DNA of 64,000 nucleotides, from NCBI GenBank assembly GCA_026389845.1, contig JAPLHB010000102.1:1-64000 (forward strand), written 5' to 3'. The position numbers were made by a program, and so were the translations under genes. Position 1 is the stretch's first letter; every line of letters starts with the position of its first letter. Below are positions 17,344-26,880 of the stretch, piece after piece. This DNA is from Chloroflexota bacterium (GTDB lineage Bacteria; Chloroflexota; Anaerolineae; CG2-30-64-16). The notes below the pieces were generated by a model that worked only from the letters and a program-made list of their open reading frames with translations, ran no database searches and was not told the origin of the DNA.

Positions 17344-18561
17344 TCAACGGCTCCCGCGTTTCTTCTCCAGCAGGGGGGTGCTGAGCAGCTCGCGCAGCAA
17401 TGGTATCTGGGCCAGCAGGCGATGTTCGGCCCGCAGTGTCCCGGTGTGCGCGGCCTGCCAGGCCAGCTCAGCCACGCGATAGGCGGCGTTGGGATGGCCC
17501 AACCGCCGCGCGTTGGCGGCCCGTTCGGCCAGCAAGGCCCCATCGCGGTCGAGCCAGTGAAACGCGCAGGTCAACGCCGCGAGCGCGTCTCCGGCCATCT
17601 CCCCCGCGCCGCCTTCCACAACCAGCGCCGCGTTGCCCGTCTCCTGACCCGGTATCGCCTCGATCAGCAGCAACGGCAGCCCGGCCGCCAACGCCTCGCT
17701 GACGATCAGCCCGCCGGCCTTGCACACGATGAAGTCGGCGGCGCGGATCATGTCGGCCATCTGCTCCGTGAAGCCGTAGACGTGTGCGGGAAGGTGCCAC
17801 TCGACGCCGCTCCACGCCGCAGCTAGCGCCGCATTGCCCCCGGCCACCAGCGCCAACTCCAACGGCATGCCCGCATGGTTGAACGCGCGCGCCACCGGCT
17901 CCAGTCGTGTGACCCGCTTGCTGCCGACGAATAGGGCCACGTAACGATCGCTCCGCCAGCCCAGCCGGGCGCGCAGCGCGGTTTTGTCCACCGGTTGGGC
18001 AAGCGCCGGGTTGACCGGCAGCCCGGTGACTTCCACGCGTTCGGGGGGCAGGCCGCTCTCAACCGCCCTCGTCCGGACAATCTCCGTGGGGACCAGGCAC
18101 CAGTCCACCTCGTCGCTGAACCATATCCCGTGCACCGTCGCCAAGTCAGTGACGACCGTCAGAATGGGCACGTAGCGGCGGTCGAGCGCGAAGATAGCCG
18201 CCAGGGGAGCCTGATAAAGCGGGTAAGTCGTGACGATCGCGTCCGGCCGACTGATCTGGAGAGTGTCGCGCAGGGCCGCGTAGAGCAAGGCGATGAGAGC
18301 CTGCTCGACCACGCCGACAGGGAAAGTGCCGTCGCTGGCCTTGTAGCCGAACTGGTACAACTCCGGCACTTCCTGGATCACCCGGTCGTAGTCGCTCTGA
18401 GCGCGACGTAACGCGGCCGGCGCGCGCCGGCCCTCCAGCGGATTGACCACCGTAACCCGGCACGCGTCGCCGTAGCGTTCGGTCAGCGCCGCGGCGATCG
18501 CGTTGGCCGCGGCGCGGTGTCCGAAACCGGCGTCGGCAGTCAGAATCAGGATCTTCTTCAT
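17344..18561 (-). CDS. Glycosyltransferase, MGDG synthase/UgtP-like
   Basis: ILTADAGFGHRAAANAIAAAL, VCKAGGLIVSEALAAGLPLLLIEAIPGQETGNA. Confidence 0.85.
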   Translation of the reverse strand: MKKILILTADAGFGHRAAANAIAAALTERYGDACRVTVVNPLEGRRAPAALRRAQSDYDRVIQEVPELYQFGYKASDGTFPVGVVEQALIALLYAALRDTLQISRPDAIVTTYPLYQAPLAAIFALDRRYVPILTVVTDLATVHGIWFSDEVDWCLVPTEIVRTRAVESGLPPERVEVTGLPVNPALAQPVDKTALRARLGWRSDRYVALFVGSKRVTRLEPVARAFNHAGMPLELALVAGGNAALAAAWSGVEWHLPAHVYGFTEQMADMIRAADFIVCKAGGLIVSEALAAGLPLLLIEAIPGQETGNAALVVEGGAGEMAGDALAALTCAFHWLDRDGALLAERAANARRLGHPNAAYRVAELAWQAAHTGTLRAEHRLLAQIPLLRELLSTPLLEKKRGSR

Positions 18562-19682
18562 TCAAGATTCTTCTCGTAGATCCGGTGCGTCTTGTAGATG
18601 TGACCGCCCATGGTCTGCGCATCGGCCAGGGTGAGGACGCTCTCCTCCATCTGCACCAAGTCAGCGTGATCGAAGCGGCCTTGCTGGATGGTCTTCTCCA
18701 TCTCGGCGTACAGGATCGCGTTGACCCCCAGGCCGCGATAGGGAGCCAGGATGCCGGCGCCGTTCATGTCGCACCACTTCGTGCGACCGAACTCCCGCAG
18801 GATCCAGAACCAGCCAAACGGCCACAACTGGCCCTTAGCTCGTACGATCCCTTCGGAGATGTTGGGGTAGCCGAACAGGAAGCCGGCGATCGTGTCCCCC
18901 TTCATCACCAGCTTGATCAGCTTGGGGTCGGCGATCATCAGCAGCCGCTCGCCGATCACCTTCGCTTCCTTCGCCGTAATCGGGTTGAACTCCCAGTTGT
19001 GCTCGAAGGTGTCGTTATAGGTCTGGACGATGGCAGGGATCCAGCCGCGCAACTCCTTCTTTGTGGCGAAGGTGCGGATGGTGAAGCCGCGGTGCGCCAT
19101 CATCTTCGCGGCGATGGTGCGTACCCGCTCCGGCAATTGCCCGCTTCCGGGCAGGTAGCACGAGAAGAAATCGCGCTGCCGGCGGTAACCGGCGCCTTCG
19201 ATGAGCGCGCCGTAGTAGGCGTAATTGTAGGGGATGCCGATGGCTGGGCGGTGCTCGAAGCCATCCACCAGCACACCGATGCCGTCCCCTTGTAGAAAGC
19301 CCTTCGCACCGACGACCTCGGTCAGCCCACGGCCCCTGGCCCAATCTTCGATGGTCCGAAAGAGCGTCTGCGCTGCTTCGGAGTCGTTCTCGGCGTCGAA
19401 CAGGTTGAAAAACGCCCGGTGCTTGCCCCAATGTTCGTTGTAGTGGCGGTTATCCAGCACCGCGATGCGCCCCACGACGCGGCCATCGCGTTCGGCCAGA
19501 AAAAACTCGGCCTCGGAGTGCTCGTAGAAGGGGTATTTACGCCGGTTGAGCTGGAGCTTCAGGTCATCCACCAGCGGCGGCACCCACTGCGGGCAGTCGC
19601 GATAGAGGCGGAACTGGAGATCCACGAAGCGATTGACATCGCGGCGGGAGTCGGTGTTGAGTTTGATGATGTTGAGTGGCAT
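18558..19682 (-). CDS. GNAT-like N-acyltransferase family protein
   Basis: AEFFLAERDGRVVGRIAVLDNRHYNEHW; overlaps the next gene by 4 nt. Confidence 0.65.
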   Translation of the reverse strand: MPLNIIKLNTDSRRDVNRFVDLQFRLYRDCPQWVPPLVDDLKLQLNRRKYPFYEHSEAEFFLAERDGRVVGRIAVLDNRHYNEHWGKHRAFFNLFDAENDSEAAQTLFRTIEDWARGRGLTEVVGAKGFLQGDGIGVLVDGFEHRPAIGIPYNYAYYGALIEGAGYRRQRDFFSCYLPGSGQLPERVRTIAAKMMAHRGFTIRTFATKKELRGWIPAIVQTYNDTFEHNWEFNPITAKEAKVIGERLLMIADPKLIKLVMKGDTIAGFLFGYPNISEGIVRAKGQLWPFGWFWILREFGRTKWCDMNGAGILAPYRGLGVNAILYAEMEKTIQQGRFDHADLVQMEESVLTLADAQTMGGHIYKTHRIYEKNLE

Positions 19683-19707
19683 TGTATCGGCTTTCTGTGT
19701 AATGATT

Positions 19708-19812
19708 TGACCGACGACAGCGGACGGACGACCGACATAGTGTCAGGCGACTCGCGACGGTCGTCCGTCACCCGTCCTCCGTCGTACGTCATTCGTCGTC
19801 CGTCGTCCGTCA
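19708..19812 (-). repeat. 7-bp-unit hairpin, 15 units from the TGA stop of degV
   Basis: TGACGGA CGACGGA CGACGAA TGACGTA CGACGGA GGACGGG TGACGGA CGACCGT ... TCGGTCG TCCGTCC GCTGTCG TCGGTCA. Confidence 0.92.
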
Positions 19813-20652
19813 CGTCGGTGTGAAGAACCCGAAGGCCAGTGCGCCCGGTCCGGCATGGGTGACAACGGCCGGCACGAGATTCATGACCGGCACGTCGGTC
19901 ACGCCCAGGGCCACGCCCAGCTCGGCGGCCAGCGCCGCGGCCGCGTCGGGGACAGCCGAGTGCATGACGGTCAGGTGTGCAGCGGTCCCGCGTGCCGCCT
20001 CGGCCAGGATGATTTCCTTGACCCGCGCCAGCGCGCGCTTCTTGGTACGCTCCTTCTCGAACGGCTCGACGCGGCCACCGGTAAAGGTGAGGATCGGCTT
20101 GATCTGCAAGATGCTGCCGACCAGCGCCGATGCGCCGCCAATACGACCGCCGCGGCGCAGGTATTCCAGCGTGTCCACCAGGAAGTAGATGCGCGCCCGC
20201 GGGATCAGCCCATTGACGAACGCCTCCACCTCGTCCGCGCTCGCGCCGGCCTTCGCCAACCGGTCGGCCTCCACGACCATCGTTGCCAGCGGCCCGGCGA
20301 CGGTGCGGGTGTCAATGATGCGGATGTCGGCGCCGGGAAACGACTCCCTGGCGATCTCGGCCGAGCGGACCGTGCCGCTCACGTCGGTGGAAGGGTGGAT
20401 GCAGACGATGCTCTCGCCGCCCTTCGTCAGCTCCGCGAAGGCGGCGATGAAGTCGCCTGGGTAGGGCGCGGCGGTCTTCGGCAGCTCCTTGCCGGTGCGC
20501 AACCGCGCCATGAACGCTGCGTGATCCATGTCCACGCCCTCGCGGAACGACTCCTCGCCGAAGTTGATGATCTGCGGGATCATGGGGATGCCGAGCTGCC
20601 GGATCGTCTCCGGCGCCAGGCCACAGGTGGTGTCCGCCACAATACGGGTCAT
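19810..20652 (-). CDS. DegV-family fatty-acid-binding protein
   Basis: TRIVADTTCGLAPE, VCIHPSTDVSGTVRSAE, DTRTVAGPLATMV, YLRRGGRIGGASALVGSILQIKPIL. Confidence 0.92.
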   Translation of the reverse strand: MTRIVADTTCGLAPETIRQLGIPMIPQIINFGEESFREGVDMDHAAFMARLRTGKELPKTAAPYPGDFIAAFAELTKGGESIVCIHPSTDVSGTVRSAEIARESFPGADIRIIDTRTVAGPLATMVVEADRLAKAGASADEVEAFVNGLIPRARIYFLVDTLEYLRRGGRIGGASALVGSILQIKPILTFTGGRVEPFEKERTKKRALARVKEIILAEAARGTAAHLTVMHSAVPDAAAALAAELGVALGVTDVPVMNLVPAVVTHAGPGALAFGFFTPT

Positions 20653-20831
20653 GAGGGCCTCCTTTTGCGTTGTGAGTAGACAAGGGAACAAGGAAAGAAT
20701 AGACAAGGCCGTGAGAGGAATGCGCACGGCGATTGGAATGATTATACCGGACTTTCGAGAATTCAACAAAGGGGATGCGCGCGCCTTGCCAGCAACGGCC
20801 ACTTGTGCTAAAGTTAAGCCGTAGAGGGAAG

Positions 20832-21584
20832 ATGCTCTCAGCCATCCAGAAGGCCGTTGATCTGCTTCGACACTCGGCTGCGACCGTGGCCTTGACGGGC
20901 GCGGGCATCAGCACCCCTTCCGGCATCCCCGATTTCCGCAGTGCCAAGATCGGGCTGTGGAGCCAGGTAGACCCCTTCGAGGTGGCATCCATCTGGGGTT
21001 TCTATGCCCACCCCGAGGCATTCTACGACTGGATCAGGCCGGTGTTGAAAAAGCTGGTGATGGCCCGACCCAACGCCGCGCATCAGGCCTTGGCGGCGAT
21101 GGAACAGCACGGCCTACTCGAAATGGTCCTCACGCAGAACGTAGATTCGCTGCACCAGGCGGCCGGCAACCGACAAGTGCAGGAGTTGCACGGCCACACC
21201 CGCACGGCCACCTGTCTCGCCTGCAACCACCGCACCCCAACCGCTCCCTTCTGGCCGCTTGTCCTCGATGGCGGCATCCCCCCGCCCTGTCCCGAATGCG
21301 GCGGGCTGCTCAAGCCGGACGTGATCCTGTATGGTGAGCCACTGCCCTACGGAGCCATCGTCGCTGCGCAGCAGGCGGCCCTGCACTGCGACGTGATGCT
21401 GGTGATCGGCACGTCGCTGGAGGTGATGCCGGCCGCCGATCTCCCGTGGCTCACCCGACGCCGCGGCGGCCGCGTTATCCTCGTCAACCTCACCGCCACC
21501 TACCTGGACGACCAGGCCGACGTGGTGATCCAGGCCGACGTGGTGCAGACGTTGCGGGAGCTGTGGAAGGCGCTGGTGAAATAG
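20832..21584 (+). CDS. Sir2-family NAD-dependent protein deacetylase
   Basis: VALTGAGISTPSGIPDFRS, TQNVDSLHQAAG, ELHGHTRTATCLAC, CPECGGLLKPDVILYGE. Confidence 0.95.
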   Translation: MLSAIQKAVDLLRHSAATVALTGAGISTPSGIPDFRSAKIGLWSQVDPFEVASIWGFYAHPEAFYDWIRPVLKKLVMARPNAAHQALAAMEQHGLLEMVLTQNVDSLHQAAGNRQVQELHGHTRTATCLACNHRTPTAPFWPLVLDGGIPPPCPECGGLLKPDVILYGEPLPYGAIVAAQQAALHCDVMLVIGTSLEVMPAADLPWLTRRRGGRVILVNLTATYLDDQADVVIQADVVQTLRELWKALVK

Positions 21585-21587
21585 CCA

Positions 21588-22457
21588 TCACCGTGTCGTC
21601 GCCAGCGTGGCCGCGTGCGTACCCAGGGCAACGCCGGCCCGGCAGGCGGCCACGATGTCTCCGCCAGCCAGCCAGCGGGCCAGGAAGGCGGCGTTGAACG
21701 CATCGCCGGCCCCGGTCGCGTTGACAATGCGGGTCGCGGGCGCAGGGATAGACCAGCGCGCCCCGCCCTGCGCGGCCAGACACCCATCACGATCCAGCTT
21801 GACCGTCACCACGTCCGCGTGCGCCAGCAGCGCGGTGGCCGCGGCCTCGGGCGTATCGGCGCCGGAAAGCACCTGCGCTTCGGCCCGGTTGGGCAGCAAG
21901 ATCGTCACGCGGCCGATGAGCGACCAGAAGTCGTCCGCGCCCAACGCCAGCAGCGGCGCGTGGGAGCTGGGGTCGAGGCTGATCGGGACGCCATGGTCGC
22001 GGGCGAAGCGCATCGCTTGCAGCGCGCCGCGGCGGCTCTCGGCGTCCAACAACACGTAGCCGACGACGTGCAGCAAGCTGGCCCCCGTGATCAGCGCCTC
22101 CGGCACATCGTCCTCGGCCCAGGACGCGTTCGCGCCCCGGTCGGGCACCATCGTCCGCTCGCCGCCCGGCTCGACCAACACCTGGATGACGCCGGTGCCG
22201 CGCCCCCGATCCACCATCAGGGCAGGCGTGACCCCTGCGGCGCTCAGGTCTTCTTGCAGCCAGCGCCCGAACAGATCATCGCCGACCCGACCGACGAAAG
22301 TTACGGGCTGCCCCAGCCGCGCCAACCAAACGGCGACGTTCGCGCCCGATCCCCCGGGCATCACGCGCACCTCGGCCGGCGCGTCGCTGCCGCGGGCCAG
22401 CGGCGTACGCAGCTTACTGACGATGTCTACAGCAATGTCGCCCAGGACGACGATCAT
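21588..22457 (-). CDS. PfkB-family carbohydrate kinase
   Basis: VMPGGSGANVAVWLARLG; NATGAGDAFNAAFLARWL. Confidence 0.92.
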   Translation of the reverse strand: MIVVLGDIAVDIVSKLRTPLARGSDAPAEVRVMPGGSGANVAVWLARLGQPVTFVGRVGDDLFGRWLQEDLSAAGVTPALMVDRGRGTGVIQVLVEPGGERTMVPDRGANASWAEDDVPEALITGASLLHVVGYVLLDAESRRGALQAMRFARDHGVPISLDPSSHAPLLALGADDFWSLIGRVTILLPNRAEAQVLSGADTPEAAATALLAHADVVTVKLDRDGCLAAQGGARWSIPAPATRIVNATGAGDAFNAAFLARWLAGGDIVAACRAGVALGTHAATLATTR

Positions 22458-22591
22458 GGTAGCTTCCCCCTGCACTCCATGTTATCGTACTCCCTGCCTG
22501 CCGTCAAACGGACTGCGGGCTGTTCTTTTGTGTTTCGCAGCGATAAGCGTACAATGAACCCATAACACACTGAGTCCAGGGAGGCCGACCG

Positions 22592-24637
22592 ATGCGATCA
22601 CCACTTCTTGGCGTGGACTATTACCCCGAACACTGGCCGGAGGAACGCTGGCCGGTGGATGCGGCCATGATGCGCGAGGCGGGCCTGTCCGTCGTCCGGT
22701 TGGCGGAGTTTGCCTGGGCGCGCCTGGAAACCGCCGAGGGCCAATATCAGTGGGAGTGGCTCGACCGCGCTGTAGCCCTTTTGGCTGCGGAAGGTCTGCA
22801 AATCGTGCTCGGCACACCGACGCCCACACCGCCCGCCTGGCTAATCCAGGCGCACCCCGACATTCTGCCGGTGGACGCCGAGGGCCGGCGGCGCAATTTC
22901 GGCTCGCGCCGCCACTACTGCTCTAACGCGCCGGCCTATCACAAGGCCACGCGCCAGATCGTCACTGCGATGGCGCAGCACTACTGCGACAACCCGGCCG
23001 TAGTCGGCTGGCAGATTGACAACGAGTTCGGCTGCCACGACACGGCGCGCTGCTACTGCGACCATTGCGCGGCAGCCTTTCGCGAGTGGCTCCGGCGCAA
23101 GTACGGCACGCTGGACGCGCTCAACGAGGCCTGGGGGGCGGTCTTCTGGAGCCAAACCTACGATGATTGGGCGCAGATCGCGCCGCCGATGCTCACCGTG
23201 ACCCAGGCAAACCCCAGCCACGTGCTCGACTGGTATCGCTTTTCGTCCGATTCGGTGGCCGCCTATCAGCAGCTTCAGATTGACATCCTGCGGCAGCACT
23301 GCCCCGGCCAGTTCATCACGACGAACTTCATGGGCACCTTCCCCGATCTCGATTCCTATCGGATGGCCGCGCCGCTGGACTTCATTTCCTGGGACAGCTA
23401 TCCCACCGGCTACGCCGAAAGCAGCGGGCCGGCGCTTTATATGGCCGATGATCCCCGGCCCGCGGTGGCATATGACGTGGGCGACCCCTACGTGACCGGC
23501 TTCTGCCACGACTTGATGCGCGGGCTGAAGGCCGGCGCGCCGTTCTGGGTGATGGAGCAGCAGGCGGGGCACATCAATTGGGCCAGTGTGAATCCAGCGA
23601 TCCGGCCCGGCACGGTGCGCCTGTGGACCTGGCACGACCTGGCCGCCGGCGCGGATGCGGTGGTCTACTTCCGCTGGCGCGCCTGCCGCTACGCGCAGGA
23701 GCAATATCACAGCGGTCTCCTGCGCCACGACGCCGCGCCCGACCTGGGCTACCGCGAGCTGCTGGGCATGAAAGATGAACAGCCGGTGATGCGCAGCGTG
23801 GAGGGCGCTCGTGTCTGGGCCGAAGTTGCCCTCCTGGCCGACTACTCCGACCTGTGGGCGTTCGATCTGCAGCCGCACAATTGCGCCGTCACCTATTGGC
23901 GCCACCTCTTCGCCTATCACGCCGCGCTGACCCGCGCCGGCGTGCCCGTAGACGTCGTCGCGAAGGATGCCGACCTGTCGCGCTACCGGCTGGTCATCGC
24001 GCCAGGCCTGCACCTGGCTGATGACGCGCTGGCCGGGCGGCTGACCGCGTATGTGCAGGCCGGCGGCTGGCTCGTCCTGGGCGCTCGCTCCGGCTTCAAG
24101 ACCCCGACCAACCTGGTGACTGACCGGCCTCTGCCTGGCCCGTTCCGCAATCTGACGGGCGCGACTGTGGAGGCCTGGCACTCGCTGCCCCCCGGCATCG
24201 CCTACGGCCTGACCGACCCCGGCCGGCCTGATCTGAAAGCCACGGTCTGGGCCGAGGGCCTGTCCCTTGATGGGGCGCGGGCCGTACTGACCTACAGCGA
24301 TGGGCTGCTGGCCGGCCTGGCGGCAGTCACACAGCACGCCGTGGGACGCGGCCACGCGGTCTATACTGGCCTGTGGCCCACCACGGCGACGCTGGAGTCG
24401 TTGTTGCGCTGGTTATTGCCGAATGCGGGGGTGGAGCCGGCTGCGCTGGCGCCGGCAGGGGTGCTGGTGTATCGCCGCGGCGATTTCATCTTCCTGCTCA
24501 ACTTCACTGATGCGAACGCGTCCGCCTGGCTAAACGTCCGCGACGCCGCCGACGCCTTCACCGGCCTGGTGGTCGGCCGCGAAGTGACCGTGCCGCCGCG
24601 CGACGTGCGTGTCTTGCGGCTGCTTGCCGCCAGGTAG
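22592..24637 (+). CDS. Beta-galactosidase, GH42 family
   Basis: [44 protein letters not shown]. Confidence 0.93.
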   Translation: MRSPLLGVDYYPEHWPEERWPVDAAMMREAGLSVVRLAEFAWARLETAEGQYQWEWLDRAVALLAAEGLQIVLGTPTPTPPAWLIQAHPDILPVDAEGRRRNFGSRRHYCSNAPAYHKATRQIVTAMAQHYCDNPAVVGWQIDNEFGCHDTARCYCDHCAAAFREWLRRKYGTLDALNEAWGAVFWSQTYDDWAQIAPPMLTVTQANPSHVLDWYRFSSDSVAAYQQLQIDILRQHCPGQFITTNFMGTFPDLDSYRMAAPLDFISWDSYPTGYAESSGPALYMADDPRPAVAYDVGDPYVTGFCHDLMRGLKAGAPFWVMEQQAGHINWASVNPAIRPGTVRLWTWHDLAAGADAVVYFRWRACRYAQEQYHSGLLRHDAAPDLGYRELLGMKDEQPVMRSVEGARVWAEVALLADYSDLWAFDLQPHNCAVTYWRHLFAYHAALTRAGVPVDVVAKDADLSRYRLVIAPGLHLADDALAGRLTAYVQAGGWLVLGARSGFKTPTNLVTDRPLPGPFRNLTGATVEAWHSLPPGIAYGLTDPGRPDLKATVWAEGLSLDGARAVLTYSDGLLAGLAAVTQHAVGRGHAVYTGLWPTTATLESLLRWLLPNAGVEPAALAPAGVLVYRRGDFIFLLNFTDANASAWLNVRDAADAFTGLVVGREVTVPPRDVRVLRLLAAR

Positions 24638-24655
24638 CTATTCTTGACGAACAGC

Positions 24656-25462
24656 ATGTCGCCAATTCACCCCAACCCATCGCGTCTCTACGACGCCTAC
24701 ATCTTCGACCTTGACGGTACGGTCTATCTGGGGGACGCGCTGCTGCCGACGGCCGGTGAGACGATCGCGACGCTGCGTCACTTGGGCCGGCGGACGGTCT
24801 TCCTGTCCAACAACCCGACTCACACGCGGGAGGAGTATGCCGCCAAGCTGACCCGCCTGGGACTGCCGACGCCGCCGGCCGACATCGTCAACTCCTCGCT
24901 GGTGATGGTGGATTTTCTGCGCCGGCGGCTGCCCGGCGGCCGGCTGTTCGTCGTGGGCGAGGCGCCGCTCTGCGCCGAGCTGGCCGCGGCCGGCTTCGCG
25001 CTGACGGACGACGCGGACCGCGTGGACGCGGTGATCGCCAGCTTCGACCGCACCTTCGTCTACCGCAAGCTCCAGATAGCGTTCGACGCCATCCGGGCCG
25101 GCGCACACTTCTTCGCTACCAACGCCGATCGCTACTGTCCCGTTCCGGGCGGAGGCGAGCCGGATGCGGCTGCGACGATCGCGGCCATCGAGGCGTGCAC
25201 CGACACAAAAGTCGAGGCGGTGGTCGGCAAGCCATCGCGCTACATGATCGAGGCGATCCTGGGCCTTGTGCGTCTGCCCGCGGAGCGGTGCGTGATGACC
25301 GGCGACCGGCTGGAGACCGACGTGACGATGGGCCTTAACGCCGGCATGGCCGCGGCCCTCGCGCTGACCGGCGCGACGGATGAGGCGGCGTTGGCGAAGT
25401 CATCCGTCCAGCCGACCTACGTGCTCCATCGGTTGGGCGATCTCCTGCCGGCTGAGTGGTAG
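24656..25462 (+). CDS. HAD-superfamily hydrolase (NagD-like)
   Basis: YIFDLDGTVYLGD, FLSNNPTHTREEYAAKL, VVGKPSRYMIEAIL, MTGDRLETDVTMGLNAGM. Confidence 0.92.
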   Translation: MSPIHPNPSRLYDAYIFDLDGTVYLGDALLPTAGETIATLRHLGRRTVFLSNNPTHTREEYAAKLTRLGLPTPPADIVNSSLVMVDFLRRRLPGGRLFVVGEAPLCAELAAAGFALTDDADRVDAVIASFDRTFVYRKLQIAFDAIRAGAHFFATNADRYCPVPGGGEPDAAATIAAIEACTDTKVEAVVGKPSRYMIEAILGLVRLPAERCVMTGDRLETDVTMGLNAGMAAALALTGATDEAALAKSSVQPTYVLHRLGDLLPAEW

Positions 25463-25606
25463 CAAATTCGGGTTCTTTGGGAATTCCCGTGGTGACCTCG
25501 ACGGAGTCCCCAACTTGTTGGGGGTGTCCAGCGGCTCACCCCAACAAGTTGGGGACCCCAGTATGCCAATCACGGGAAATCCCAAAGAGCCCAAATTCGG
25601 TTGCGA
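25463..25606. repeat. Nested double inverted repeat directly after the HAD stop codon
   Basis: Outer arms CAAATTCGGGTTCTTTGGGAATTCCCGTG / CACGGGAAATCCCAAAGAGCCCAAATTCG; inner AGTCCCCAACTTGTTGGGG / CCCCAACAAGTTGGGGAC. Confidence 0.9.
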
Positions 25607-25689
25607 CACGCTTCGCGGGGTGCGCTCCGCCATGATGAGGGGTGAATTTGGGGGAATACTCCCCTGCTCCCCCGCTCCCCCTCACCGTG

Positions 25690-26823
25690 TCACCCCTTCA
25701 CCGCATCACCCCGGCGTCGTCTATCCCGCTCGCGCCGCCGCTCCGAGATCGAAACCGCGGGGCCGCCGCGGAAGACGTTGATCACCTCGGCCATGATGCA
25801 AACCGCGATCTCGCCCGGCGTGTGCGCACCGATGGCGATGCCGATAGGCGCGTAGACGCGGTCGAATTTTGCCGGGTCAATGTGCATCTCGTCTTCCAGC
25901 AACTCGAAAACCGCGTCCACCCGGCGCTGCGAGCCGATCATGCCGATGTAGGCCACGGGCCGGTCGAGCACGTCCAGCAGGCATTCGACATCATGGCTAT
26001 GGCCGCGCGTCACCAGCACCACGTAGCTGTCGGCATCCAGCGACAGGCCAGCCACGGTCTCGCGCAGCGGCGCGGCGATGACCTTCTGAGCCGTGGGGAA
26101 GCGAGCCTGGTTGGCGAAACTGGGCCGGTCGTCGAGCACGGTAACGGAGAAATCGCACAAAGTCGCGATCTGCGCCAGCGGCACCGCGATGTGGCCCGCG
26201 CCGACGATGAGCAGCTCGGGCGCGCGGCGTTGAACTTCGACGAAAACCGAGAAGCTGGAAGCTGGAAGCTGGAAGCTGGAAGCTGGGTAGCGCAGGAGCT
26301 TGTGTTGGCGGCTGCGGAGGACGGCCTGAGCGTCGGCGATGACCTGTGCTTCCATGTCGTCCAGGCCCAGGCTGCCGAGCGGCGGGCGGTCGAGCCAAAC
26401 GACGGCCTCCTGACCCACGCTCGGCCCGCCGACGACCGTCGCCAGCGCCACCGGCTCGCGTGCCAGGATGGATTGCCGGAGCACGTTGTAGGGCAAATTG
26501 GCAATTTGCCCTACAGGCGCCCGTTCCACAAACACATCCATGATCCCGCCACACACACCGAGCGCCTGCATCGAGACGTCCTCGGTCAGGTCCACGCGCA
26601 CGGTAGCCGGCAGACCGGTCTGGATCACGTCCAGCGCGGTGCGGATCACGTCCGCCTCGCCGCAGCCGCCGCCCACCGTGCCCACGTGCTGGCCCAGCGG
26701 GTGGATGATCATCTTGGCGCCGACTTCGCGCGGCACCGAACCCTTTATGTCAATGATCGTCGCGACCGCGACCGTCTCGTCCGCGGCGACGAAGTCTGCC
26801 AGTTTGGTGTAGATGGTTTCCAT
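25690..26823 (-). CDS. XdhC/CoxI-family molybdoenzyme maturation protein
   Basis: VATIIDIKGSVPREVGAKMIIH, GTVGGGCGEADV, LLIVGAGHIAVPLAQIA; contains two in-frame repeat insertions. Confidence 0.88.
   Translation of the reverse strand: METIYTKLADFVAADETVAVATIIDIKGSVPREVGAKMIIHPLGQHVGTVGGGCGEADVIRTALDVIQTGLPATVRVDLTEDVSMQALGVCGGIMDVFVERAPVGQIANLPYNVLRQSILAREPVALATVVGGPSVGQEAVVWLDRPPLGSLGLDDMEAQVIADAQAVLRSRQHKLLRYPASSFQLPASSFSVFVEVQRRAPELLIVGAGHIAVPLAQIATLCDFSVTVLDDRPSFANQARFPTAQKVIAAPLRETVAGLSLDADSYVVLVTRGHSHDVECLLDVLDRPVAYIGMIGSQRRVDAVFELLEDEMHIDPAKFDRVYAPIGIAIGAHTPGEIAVCIMAEVINVFRGGPAVSISERRRERDRRRRGDAVKG
26250..26287. repeat. 7-bp tandem repeat (GGAAGCT)5 within CDS (encodes ASSFQLPASSFQLPASSF)
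   Basis: gaagctggaagctggaagctggaagctggaagctggg. Confidence 0.95.
26488..26514. repeat. Palindromic repeat inserted in frame (VGQIANLPY)
   Basis: GTAGGGCAAATTGGCAATTTGCCCTAC: 12-bp perfect arms, 3-nt centre. Confidence 0.95.
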
Positions 26824-26831
26824 AAGGGTAT

Positions 26832-26880
26832 CCGTGTTGCGTGTTGCGTGTTGCGTGTTGCGTGTTGCGTGTTGCGTCTA
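26832..26880 (-). repeat. 7-bp tandem array TAGACGC-(AACACGC)5-AACACGG starting at the proS stop
   Basis: Read directly; fills the proS-xdhC spacer. Confidence 0.95.

Noticed and set aside
22841-24355. 504-aa minus-strand ORF
   Set aside because: Antisense shadow of the GH42 gene.
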